Shown piece by piece: positions 1 to 6,015 of a stretch of DNA of 6,841 bases (positions are counted from its first letter, which is position 1; each line of letters opens with the position of its first letter). This stretch comes from an uncultured Lachnospiraceae bacterium. GTDB lineage: Bacteria > Bacillota > Clostridia > Lachnospirales > Lachnospiraceae. The notes below the pieces were generated by a model that saw only the letters and a program-made list of their open reading frames with translations, was not told the DNA's origin and did not search any database. The position numbers were made by a program, and so were the translations under genes. Location: the NCBI GenBank assembly GCA_905201915.1, contig CAJKQE010000109.1, positions 1-6,841 of the forward strand. Direction: 5' to 3'.

Positions 1-696
1 GTATGCAAAGACATCGTTAAGAACAAAGATTTCTTAGCTAAGAAATCTCAGTGGATCTTCGGTGGTGACGGTTGGGCATACGACATCGGTTTCGGTGGTG
101 TTGACCATGTATTAGCTTCCGGACAGGATATCAACGTAATGGTATTCGATACAGAAGTTTACTCTAATACAGGTGGACAGTCTTCTAAATCTACACCAAC
201 AGGTGCTATCGCACAGTTTGCTGCTGGTGGTAAAGAAGTTAAGAAGAAAGATATGGCTTCCATCGCAATGAGCTATGGTTATGTATACGTTGCTCAGATC
301 GCTATGGGTGCAGACTTCAACCAGACTGTAAAAGCAATCGCTGAAGCTGAAGCATATCCGGGACCATCTCTGATTATTGCTTATGCTCCATGTATCAACC
401 ATGGTATTAAGAAAGGTATGAGCAAAGCTCAGACAGAAGAAGAATTAGCAGTTAAATGTGGATACTGGCATAACTTCCGCTTCAATCCAGCAGCAGAAAA
501 CAAATTCACTCTGGATTCTAAAGCTCCAACAGAAGATTACCAGGCATTCCTTGATGGAGAAGTTCGTTACAACTCTCTGAAACGTTCTAACCCAGAAAAA
601 GCTGCTAGACTGTTCGCTAAGAATGAATCTGAAGCTAAGGAAAGATACGAATACCTGAATAAACTGGTTACTCTTTACGGAAAAACAGAAGAGTAA
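1..696 (+). CDS. nifJ: Pyruvate:ferredoxin (flavodoxin) oxidoreductase, C-terminal part (5' end outside window)
   Basis: The gene oxidatively decarboxylates pyruvate to acetyl-CoA and CO2 and passes the electrons to ferredoxin in the cytoplasm. The reading frame is open from base 1, so only the last 231 codons of a protein that is usually about 1,170 residues are seen. Visible residues 21-30 carry the thiamine diphosphate/Mg binding motif GDGWAYDIG, and residues 55-60 carry SNTGGQ, which completes the metal site. Cys131, in the YAPCINHG motif, matches the fourth ligand of the proximal [4Fe-4S] cluster known from the Desulfovibrio africanus enzyme. The end is the usual lysine- and glutamate-rich C-terminal segment and stops at TAA 694-696. 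Codon choice (GCT, GGT, AAC, TTC, CGT) is clearly biased compared with the other genes here, as expected for a highly expressed enzyme. A terminator follows about 40 bases later. Identification is very secure; the symbol could also be given as por. Confidence 0.97.
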   Translation, partial: VCKDIVKNKDFLAKKSQWIFGGDGWAYDIGFGGVDHVLASGQDINVMVFDTEVYSNTGGQSSKSTPTGAIAQFAAGGKEVKKKDMASIAMSYGYVYVAQIAMGADFNQTVKAIAEAEAYPGPSLIIAYAPCINHGIKKGMSKAQTEEELAVKCGYWHNFRFNPAAENKFTLDSKAPTEDYQAFLDGEVRYNSLKRSNPEKAARLFAKNESEAKERYEYLNKLVTLYGKTEE

Positions 697-732
697 TTCA
701 ATTAACAAAATAATGTTATAAATGTGTCCGGA

Positions 733-850
733 CGAGAAAAAAATCCCTGTTTTGCAGAACTTCTGCAAAGCAGGGATTTTTATATTAACATTTCTAATAT
801 CATAGAGCGGTTTTAAGCTAGAACCTTCTCCAACGTGTAGGTCCTGTCTC
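733..850 (-). ncRNA. Candidate small structured RNA antisense to the intergenic region
   Basis: This is a speculative call. On the minus strand an extended -10 box lies just upstream (855-863), and the strong terminator with seven T lies at the other end, which would give an RNA of about 115 nt. The part at 800-850 is about 47% GC in a flank that is much more AT-rich. On the minus strand it can fold into a stem UGGAG/CUCUA (832-828 with 807-803), a small internal loop, then GGUU/AACC (825-822 with 812-809) closing a nine-base loop that contains CUAG. A downstream UUAG (minus strand, near 795-798) could pair with that loop as a pseudoknot. I do not recognise the family. No minus-strand gene follows that it could control in cis, as the transcript would run toward the end of the PFOR gene. 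It could instead be a decayed element or a chance fold. Confidence 0.28.
737..781. terminator. Bidirectional intrinsic terminator after the PFOR gene
   Basis: Bases 739-759 and 761-781 are inverted repeats that pair over 21 positions with a single G-U wobble, centred on base 760. The core is CCCTG...GCAGAA/TTCTGC...CAGGG. On the + strand the stem ends in five T (777-781), which would terminate the PFOR transcript. On the - strand it ends in seven T (complement of A 737-743), so it should stop transcription at least as well in that direction. This is seen directly in the sequence; function is inferred from the classic hairpin plus T-run form. Confidence 0.9.
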
Positions 851-854
851 ATTT

Positions 855-863
855 TTTATACCA
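855..863 (-). promoter_or_regulatory. Possible extended -10 promoter on the minus strand
   Basis: Read on the minus strand this is TGGTATAAA, a TGN-TATAAA extended -10 box. No good -35 box lies 17 bases upstream, but extended -10 promoters can do without one. The expected start is near 848-850, exactly where the GC-richer island begins. Such boxes arise easily in AT-rich DNA, so support is weak alone. Confidence 0.25.
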
Positions 864-911
864 TCAAAATATCAAAACTTTATTGTAAAATTTAAAAAAT
901 AAGTATTTCTT

Positions 912-971
912 TTGTAAATAAATACATGATAAATATAGAGGAATTGTAATATAAGTATGATAGAATAGATA
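912..971 (+). promoter_or_regulatory. Likely promoter region of the L,D-transpeptidase gene
   Basis: The stretch 861-1008 is very AT-rich and must hold the promoter for the gene at 1009, because a terminator separates it from the PFOR gene. Two candidate pairs are visible: TTGTAA (912-917) with TATAGA (934-939), and TTGTAA (944-949) with TAGATA (966-971), both with 16-base spacing. TATGAT (956-961) is another possible -10 box without a clear -35. None is decisive. Confidence 0.25.
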
Positions 972-1008
972 AATAGTGATACAAATGAAGTAAAGGAAGT
1001 TTATAAAT

Positions 1009-2445
1009 ATGGGGAAGAAGAAAAAGCGCAGAAATCGGCGGAAAAAAGCTTTTATAGGTGGGATGATTGCAATATGTACCTTTGGACTCTTATATGTAGG
1101 AGGAGCTTTTTATTATAAGGATAAATTTTTTAAAGGAACAAAGATAAATGGAGTTTCCTGTGATAATTTAACAGCAAAAGAGGCAGAGAAAAAAATAGAA
1201 GATAAAATAGAAGATTATTCATTGGAAATAGCTTTTAAAGATGGAGAAAAAGAAGTAATTGATGGCAAGGAAATTGATTATGAATATCTTTCCGATGGAA
1301 AAATTCAGGAATATATGAAAAAACAAAATCCCTTTTTATGGACTTCAGGTTTTTTTAGACAATATGATTATGAAGTGGGAGAAGGAATTGTTTTTGATGA
1401 GACAAAGCTTCAGAAAAAACTGAATACCTTTGCATGTATGCAGGATGCAAACATGGTACCGCCTAAAGATGCATATATTGCTTTTGAAAACAATAATTTT
1501 GTCATAAAACCAGAAGAATTAGGTTCTACACTTGATAAAGCGCTGTTGACGGAAAAGATAGTTACATCAGTAAAAGCAGGTCAAAATACTTTTTCAGCCG
1601 AAGAAGCAGACATTTATATGCGTCCTGCAGTTACAAGTGAAGATGAGGCGCTGAAACATCAGCAGGAGGTCTGGAATGGGTGTGCTGCAGTGACCGTGAC
1701 ATATACTTTTGGAGATAAAAAAGAAGTTCTGGATGGTATGACAGTAAAAGACTGGATGACTTATGATGAAAACGGAAATTATGTGGAGAATTTAGGTGTT
1801 TTACAGCAGCATATCAGAGATTATGTACAGGTGTTGGGAGAGAAATATAACACGATTGGAACAAAAAGAACTTTCACAAGCACTTATACAGGTGAGCCGG
1901 TAACTGTATCAGGGGGAAGTTATGGATATCTTATTGACATAAAAGGTGAAAGAGCTCAGCTTTTAAAAGATATTCAGTCTCATAGCAATATTGAAAGGGA
2001 ACCGGTATATGCAAAAAAGGGTAAAGTTTACAGCACAAATGATATTGGAAACACTTATGTGGAATTAGATTTAAGTGCACAGCATTTGTGGTATTATAAA
2101 GATGGGGTACTTTTAATGGAATCTGACTTTGTATCAGGAACTTATAATGATAAAAGTCGAAGAACGCCGCCGGGTGTATTTTCATTAGCTTATAAGCAGA
2201 AAGATCAGGTTTTGCGTCCTGCACCAAATCCAGATGGCAGCTATGACTATGAGTCACCGGTATCCTATTGGATGCCTTTTAATGGAGGAATTGGTTTACA
2301 CGATGCAAACTGGCGAGGGAAATTTGGCGGAAACATTTATAAAAACAGCGGTTCTCATGGCTGTATTAACCTTCCGGTTTCTTTTGCAGGGAAGTTTTAC
2401 GAAAGTATTGAGGCAGGATGTCCCATTGTATGTTTTTACAGATAA
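1009..2445 (+). CDS. Membrane-anchored L,D-transpeptidase (YkuD domain, peptidoglycan-binding domains)
   Basis: The protein is predicted to remodel peptidoglycan outside the cell, cross-linking or modifying stem peptides by cysteine-dependent L,D-transpeptidation. It has 478 residues. Residues 2-13 are almost all Lys/Arg, followed by one hydrophobic segment (about 14-36) with no clear cleavage site, so it is probably a type II membrane protein with the bulk outside. Residues about 45-330 resemble the PG_binding_4-type regions found before YkuD domains in Clostridia. The YkuD domain runs from about residue 350 (YVELDLSAQHLWYY) to the end. It carries His431 and the catalytic motif SHGCINL with Ser449, His450, Gly451 and nucleophile Cys452. 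The start is supported by AAAGGAAG at 992-999, nine bases before the ATG. It appears to be a single-gene unit: the gene before it is terminated and the next gene has its own promoter. The fold and catalytic class are secure; the exact reaction in the cell is not. Confidence 0.93.
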   Translation: MGKKKKRRNRRKKAFIGGMIAICTFGLLYVGGAFYYKDKFFKGTKINGVSCDNLTAKEAEKKIEDKIEDYSLEIAFKDGEKEVIDGKEIDYEYLSDGKIQEYMKKQNPFLWTSGFFRQYDYEVGEGIVFDETKLQKKLNTFACMQDANMVPPKDAYIAFENNNFVIKPEELGSTLDKALLTEKIVTSVKAGQNTFSAEEADIYMRPAVTSEDEALKHQQEVWNGCAAVTVTYTFGDKKEVLDGMTVKDWMTYDENGNYVENLGVLQQHIRDYVQVLGEKYNTIGTKRTFTSTYTGEPVTVSGGSYGYLIDIKGERAQLLKDIQSHSNIEREPVYAKKGKVYSTNDIGNTYVELDLSAQHLWYYKDGVLLMESDFVSGTYNDKSRRTPPGVFSLAYKQKDQVLRPAPNPDGSYDYESPVSYWMPFNGGIGLHDANWRGKFGGNIYKNSGSHGCINLPVSFAGKFYESIEAGCPIVCFYR

Positions 2446-2450
2446 TTAAC

Positions 2451-2479
2451 TTGCAACTATGAAATATGTGTAGTACAAT
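2451..2479 (+). promoter_or_regulatory. Sigma-A-type promoter for glpP
   Basis: TTGCAA (2451-2456) and TACAAT (2474-2479) are separated by 17 bases, the best vegetative promoter match in the window. It starts six bases after the transpeptidase stop codon. The expected transcription start is near 2486, which would give a glpP leader of about 100 nt containing the hairpin at 2493-2534. Confidence 0.6.
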
Positions 2480-2485
2480 AGAGTT

Positions 2486-2537
2486 GAGTAAGAGACAAGA
2501 ACAGAGGCTGTATGACAGCTTTATGCTCTTGTCTTAT
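2486..2537 (+). promoter_or_regulatory. Structured leader hairpin upstream of glpP, candidate attenuator or GlpP target
   Basis: AGACAAGA (2493-2500) pairs perfectly with TCTTGTCT (2527-2534). Inside it, AGGCTGT (2505-2511) pairs with ACAGCTT (2515-2521, one G-U) around the loop ATG. The 3' side continues TATTATTT, which is T-rich but lacks a solid T-run, so termination would be weak. It may end transcripts from the transpeptidase gene, act in the glpP leader, or both. Its 5' arm shares TAAGAGAYA and AAYAGAG, and its 3' side shares TTATGC, in the same order with the hairpin before the oxidoreductase operon (3175-3237). Confidence 0.5.
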
Positions 2538-2576
2538 TATTTCATAGAAATAATAACTTATCAATTATTAAATGAC

Positions 2577-2585
2577 AGAAGGTGG
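2577..2585 (+). promoter_or_regulatory. glpP: Ribosome binding site that decides the glpP start
   Basis: AGAAGGTGG lies seven to eight bases before the ATG at 2590. The in-frame ATG at 2572 lies upstream of this site and has only AT-rich sequence before it (TTATCAATTATTAA), so translation most likely begins at 2590. Confidence 0.7.
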
Positions 2586-2589
2586 AAGT

Positions 2590-3156
2590 ATGAGACCTCA
2601 GCTTATAGAGGCATTTGAGGATTGTCCGGTCATTGCTGCCATAAAGGATGACGAAGGTCTGAAAAGATGTATTCACTCAGATATTCCTATTGTGTTTGTT
2701 TTATATGGTGATATTTGTAATATCAGTCAGATTGTCAGTCGCTTAAAAAAGGCAGGGAAAATAGTCATTATACATATTGATTTAATTGCCGGATTGAGCA
2801 GTAAGGAAATTGCAGTTACTTATATAAAATCTGTGACACATGCGGATGGAATTATTTCTACAAGACCGTCAGTAATCCGTCAGGCAAAGGAAGAAGGATT
2901 GTTTGCCATTATGCGCTTTTTTGTAATTGACTCTATGGCTTTTGAGAGTATTAAACGTCAGACAGAAAGTGTGTATCCTGATATGATAGAGGTACTTCCG
3001 GGAGTAATGCCGAAGATTATACAAAAAATTTGCAAACAAAATAGAACACCTGTGATTGCAGGAGGTTTGATATCGGATAAAGAGGATATTATGGCGGCCC
3101 TTGATGCAGGAGCCATTTCCATATCCACCACCAATCAAAAAGTTTGGTTTATGTAA
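2590..3156 (+). CDS. glpP: GlpP, glycerol-3-phosphate-responsive RNA-binding antiterminator
   Basis: GlpP binds leader RNA when glycerol 3-phosphate is present and lets transcription pass a terminator in front of glycerol catabolic genes (known from Bacillus subtilis). From the ATG at 2590 the protein has 188 residues, close to the roughly 190 of the B. subtilis protein. Family signatures appear in order: VIAAIKD (14-20), YGDICNI (39-45), HIDLIAGL (62-69), DGIISTRP (86-93), RFFVIDS (109-115), IEVLPG (133-138), PVIAGGLI (154-161) and GAISIST (174-180). These fit its TIM-barrel-like fold with a phosphate-binding end. An upstream in-frame ATG at 2572 would add six residues but has no ribosome binding site. 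The gene has its own promoter, and the strong hairpin after it, followed by FAD oxidoreductase genes, is what a GlpP-controlled operon should look like. Assignment to the family is secure; the RNA target is inferred. Confidence 0.94.
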   Translation: MRPQLIEAFEDCPVIAAIKDDEGLKRCIHSDIPIVFVLYGDICNISQIVSRLKKAGKIVIIHIDLIAGLSSKEIAVTYIKSVTHADGIISTRPSVIRQAKEEGLFAIMRFFVIDSMAFESIKRQTESVYPDMIEVLPGVMPKIIQKICKQNRTPVIAGGLISDKEDIMAALDAGAISISTTNQKVWFM

Positions 3157-3174
3157 AATAGAATAAATACGCGG

Positions 3175-3237
3175 GAGATAAGAGATAGAGCGAATAGAGC
3201 ATAAGAAAACTTATGCCTTATTGTTCTATCTTTTTTT
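3175..3237 (+). terminator. Leader terminator (attenuator) before the oxidoreductase operon, probable GlpP target
   Basis: The arms 3183-3205 and 3210-3231 form a long stem of about 20 pairs, including several G-U pairs, one bulged base and one mismatch, around the loop AAAA (3206-3209). A run of seven T (3231-3237) follows at once, so this is a textbook intrinsic terminator. It sits between glpP and the genes GlpP is expected to control, and I see no convincing separate promoter in 3157-3182. Transcripts from the glpP promoter should therefore stop here unless GlpP with glycerol 3-phosphate relieves it. The purine-rich lead-in GAGATAAGAGATA (3175-3187) recurs in similar form in the glpP leader and may be part of the recognition site. 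The terminator is directly visible; the GlpP role is inference from context. Confidence 0.85.
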
Positions 3238-3281
3238 GATTAAAAATGCAGCAGATATAATGTCTGGGAAGGAGATAAAAT

Positions 3282-4721
3282 ATGTATGATGTAGTAATTA
3301 TTGGAGCAGGAGTTATAGGCTGTGCTGTAGCAAGAGAATTGTCAAGATATCAGTTAAAAACAGTTGTTTTAGAAAAAGGAGAAGATGTGTGCAGCTGTAC
3401 TTCCAAAGCAAACAGCGCCATTGTTCATGCGGGATTTGACGCGGAACCGGGAACATGGAAGGCGAAAATGAATGTAATAGGCAGCAAGAAAATGGAAGCG
3501 TTGTCAAAAGAATTGGATTTTCCATATAAAAGGAATGGTTCTCTGGTTCTTTGCTTTGATGAAAAAGATTTACACAAATTAGACGATTTAAAGCAAAAAG
3601 GAATAGAAAATGGTGTAGAGGGATTGGAAATTATTACTGGAGAAAAAATATGGGAAATAGAGCCAAATCTTTCAAAAAATGTGAAAGCAATGCTCTATGC
3701 ACCTACAGGCGCTATTATTTGTCCTTTTAAATTGACCATTGCGTTAGCAGAAAATGCCAATGTCAACGGAGTGGAATTTGCTTTTGATACAGAGGTAAAA
3801 GACATTCAGAAGATGACAAAAGGATATAAGATAGATACTACAAAGGGATGTTATGAGACAAAATCTATTGTCAATGCTGCCGGTGTATACGCAGATGTTT
3901 TTCATAACATGGTCAGTGAAGAAAAGCTTTTGATTACTCCCAGAAAAGGGGAATATTGTCTTATGGATAAGAAAGCAGGAAATTTTGTATCTCATACTAT
4001 ATTTCAGCTTCCTACTGCTATGGGAAAAGGTGTGTTGATTACTCCTACCGTTCATGGAAATCTTCTGGCGGGGCCTACAGCTGAAAACATAGAGGATAAA
4101 GAAGGAATTGACACCACAGGAGAAGGAATTGCAAAATTGTCAAAAATGGCAAAATTAAGTGCAGAAAATATTCCTCTGAATATGGTTATTACGTCTTTTG
4201 CAGGGCTGCGTGCAGCAGAAAAAGGCGGAGATTTTGTTTTAGGAGAGGTTTCTGATGCGATGGGATTTTTTGATGCGGCGGGAATTCAGTCACCGGGACT
4301 TTCCAGTGCACCTGCAATTGGAGAATATTTGGCAGATAGTATTGCAGGAAAGCTAAAAGCAGAGAAAAAGGAAGAATTTAATCCAAGAAGAAAAGACATT
4401 CCTTGTGTGGCTGAAATGGAAAAAGAGGAATTAAAAGCATTGATAGCAGAAAATCCTTTATATGGAAATGTGATTTGCAGATGTGAAACAGTTACAGAAG
4501 GAGAGATTGTAAATGCAATTCACAGACCTTTAGGTGCTAAGTCTTTAGATGGGGTGAAAAGAAGAACCAGAGCAGGAATGGGTAGATGTCAGTCAGGATT
4601 TTGTGCACCTAAAGTAATGGAAATTTTAGAAAGAGAACTTCAAAAATCCCCATTGGAAATTACAAAAGCAGGAGGAACATCTACGCTTTTAACAGGAAAA
4701 ATTAAAGAAGAATTAGCATAA
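3282..4721 (+). CDS. GlpA-type FAD-dependent oxidoreductase with C-terminal BFD [2Fe-2S] domain (probable glycerol-3-phosphate dehydrogenase subunit)
   Basis: The likely role is oxidation of sn-glycerol 3-phosphate to dihydroxyacetone phosphate in the cytoplasm, inferred from the GlpP context. By sequence alone it is a DAO-fold enzyme of the GlpA/LhgO group (COG0579-like), so a 2-hydroxyacid such as 2-hydroxyglutarate remains possible. It has 479 residues. The FAD-binding GAGVIG is at 8-13, followed by the ribose-binding acid in VVLEKGE (about 28-34), and the C-terminal flavin contact GIQSPGLSSAPAIG is near residues 338-351. A BFD-like iron-sulfur domain follows: Cys399, Cys401, Cys436 and Cys441 give the spacing CxC-x34-C-x4-C typical for a [2Fe-2S] cluster. 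The start is fixed by AAGGAG at 3269-3274, seven bases before the ATG. There is no transmembrane segment, unlike membrane-bound GlpD users that feed quinone directly. The next gene begins 17 bases after its stop. Confidence 0.88.
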   Translation: MYDVVIIGAGVIGCAVARELSRYQLKTVVLEKGEDVCSCTSKANSAIVHAGFDAEPGTWKAKMNVIGSKKMEALSKELDFPYKRNGSLVLCFDEKDLHKLDDLKQKGIENGVEGLEIITGEKIWEIEPNLSKNVKAMLYAPTGAIICPFKLTIALAENANVNGVEFAFDTEVKDIQKMTKGYKIDTTKGCYETKSIVNAAGVYADVFHNMVSEEKLLITPRKGEYCLMDKKAGNFVSHTIFQLPTAMGKGVLITPTVHGNLLAGPTAENIEDKEGIDTTGEGIAKLSKMAKLSAENIPLNMVITSFAGLRAAEKGGDFVLGEVSDAMGFFDAAGIQSPGLSSAPAIGEYLADSIAGKLKAEKKEEFNPRRKDIPCVAEMEKEELKALIAENPLYGNVICRCETVTEGEIVNAIHRPLGAKSLDGVKRRTRAGMGRCQSGFCAPKVMEILERELQKSPLEITKAGGTSTLLTGKIKEELA

Positions 4722-4738
4722 GAAAGGATAGAAAAATC

Positions 4739-6013
4739 ATGCAGGAATATGAATTGATTATTGTAGGAGGCGGTCCGGCAGGACTTGCGGCAGCCATTTC
4801 AGCAAAAGAGAACGGTGTTGAAAAGCTTCTGATTTTAGAAAGAGATTATGAATTAGGTGGTATTTTAAACCAGTGTATTCACAATGGTTTTGGCTTACAT
4901 ACATTCAAAGAGGAATTGACAGGACCGGAATATGCACAGCGTTTTATTGAGAAGGTTTTTGAAAAGAATATTCCTTATAAATTAAATACTATGGTGTTGG
5001 ACATTGAAGATTGTGGCGATGAAAAAATAGTAACTGCTATGAATAAGGAAGATGGTCTGATGAGTTTAAAGACAAAGACTGTGATTTTAGCTATGGGATG
5101 CAGGGAGCGACCGAGAGGTGCACTGAATATTCCGGGATATCGTCCGGCAGGAATTTATACAGCAGGAACAGCCCAAAGACTGGTAAATATGGAAGGGATG
5201 ATGCCGGGGAGAGAAGTCGTGATTTTAGGCTCAGGAGACATTGGGCTTATTATGGCAAGGCGCATGACATTGGAAGGAGCAAAGGTTAAGGTAGTGGCAG
5301 AATTGCTTCCTTATTCCGGTGGATTGCAGCGAAATATTGTACAGTGTCTGGAGGACTTTGATATTCCTTTAAAACTCAGTCATACAGTGGTAGAAATTCA
5401 TGGAAAAGAGCGAGTGACAGGAGTTACTTTGGCACAGGTAGATGAAAACCGCAAACCAATTCCAGGAACAGAGGAGTTTTATTCTTGTGATACATTGTTG
5501 TTATCCTGTGGTTTAATCCCAGAAAATGAATTATCTGTAAAAGCCGGAATTGAGCTTTCAGGAGTCACTTCCGGCCCTGTGGTAAACGAAAGTTTAGAAA
5601 CAAATGTAAAAGGAATTTTTGCCTGTGGAAATGTACTTCATGTGCATGATTTAGTTGATTATGTTTCAGAAGAAGCAAAAAAGGCAGGACAGCAGGCAGC
5701 AGTATTTTTGCAGGAGCAAGCGTTGGATAGAAAAGAAACACTTGTTACCATTCATCCTGAAGGAGGTATTCGTTATACAGTTCCTCAAAAACTGCGACCA
5801 GAGAATATGGAAGAAAGTTTGATTGTGAGATTTCGTGTGGGAAAAGTATATGAAAATGTATATGTAAATGTTTATTTAGGCAATAAGCGGATTGTGCATA
5901 AGAAAAGAAAGAAGATGGCACCTGGAGAAATGGAGCAGGTTATTCTGAAAAAATCAGATTTGACACAGGAGTTGAAATTCGATAAAATTATTATGAAATT
6001 GGAGGAGGCATAA
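4739..6013 (+). CDS. FAD/NAD(P)-binding oxidoreductase, second flavoprotein of the glp module
   Basis: This is a Pyr_redox_2-type flavoprotein of 424 residues (COG0446-like), probably carrying electrons between the GlpA-like subunit and another carrier. The FAD dinucleotide fold GGGPAG is at 10-15 with the ribose-binding Glu34. A second Rossmann motif GSGDIG at 164-169 should bind NAD(P). The FAD-closing motif is GIFACGNVLHVHD from residue 292, with Asn instead of the more common Asp at 298. The CxxC pair of thioredoxin reductases is absent. Cys46 (in NQCIHNG) stands alone in the region where related reductases carry a redox cysteine, and its role is unclear. Residues about 335-424 form a beta-rich, Lys-rich extension (RVGKVYENVYVNVYLG, PGEMEQV) beyond the usual two-domain core, probably a subunit interface. 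A weak AAAGGA (4723-4728) precedes the ATG. The last codons overlap the ribosome binding site of the next gene, suggesting coupled translation. The family is secure, the electron partner unknown. Confidence 0.87.
   Translation: MQEYELIIVGGGPAGLAAAISAKENGVEKLLILERDYELGGILNQCIHNGFGLHTFKEELTGPEYAQRFIEKVFEKNIPYKLNTMVLDIEDCGDEKIVTAMNKEDGLMSLKTKTVILAMGCRERPRGALNIPGYRPAGIYTAGTAQRLVNMEGMMPGREVVILGSGDIGLIMARRMTLEGAKVKVVAELLPYSGGLQRNIVQCLEDFDIPLKLSHTVVEIHGKERVTGVTLAQVDENRKPIPGTEEFYSCDTLLLSCGLIPENELSVKAGIELSGVTSGPVVNESLETNVKGIFACGNVLHVHDLVDYVSEEAKKAGQQAAVFLQEQALDRKETLVTIHPEGGIRYTVPQKLRPENMEESLIVRFRVGKVYENVYVNVYLGNKRIVHKKRKKMAPGEMEQVILKKSDLTQELKFDKIIMKLEEA
6001..6008 (+). promoter_or_regulatory. Strong ribosome binding site inside the end of the second flavoprotein gene
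   Basis: GGAGGAGG overlaps the last codons of the upstream gene and sits seven bases before the ATG at 6016. With only two bases between the stop and the next start, the two genes are almost certainly translated in a coupled way, in line with equal subunit amounts. Confidence 0.75.
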
Positions 6014-6015
6014 GG

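Noticed and set aside
795..832. preQ1-I riboswitch on the minus strand
   Set aside because: GGTTCTAGCT and CTCTAT resemble preQ1-I aptamers, but the stem is interrupted, the A-rich tail that fills the groove is missing, and no queuosine gene follows on that strand.
803..832. tRNA or tRNA fragment
   Set aside because: The five-pair stem with seven-base loop at 809-825 (+ strand) recalls a tRNA arm, but the loop lacks the T-loop or anticodon-loop consensus and no acceptor stem or other arms can be found.
445..852. Minus-strand open frame of 135 codons reaching into the end of the PFOR gene
   Set aside because: It runs through the terminator palindrome and antisense to a certain gene, has no ribosome binding site before its ATG at 852, and its product matches nothing I recognise. 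The first 25 codons coincide with the GC-richer island, which fits a structured RNA or remnant at least as well.
2234..2449. Second-frame open frame inside the end of the transpeptidase gene
   Set aside because: It lies fully over the catalytic YkuD domain coding sequence, without ribosome binding site or recognisable product.
2572..2589. Upstream ATG at 2572 as glpP start
   Set aside because: No Shine-Dalgarno sequence precedes it, and the good one (AGAAGGTGG) lies between it and the ATG at 2590, at proper distance from the latter.
5098..5289. Short open frame inside the second flavoprotein gene
   Set aside because: It is an out-of-frame shadow of the segment coding for the NAD(P) motif; no ribosome binding site or family match.
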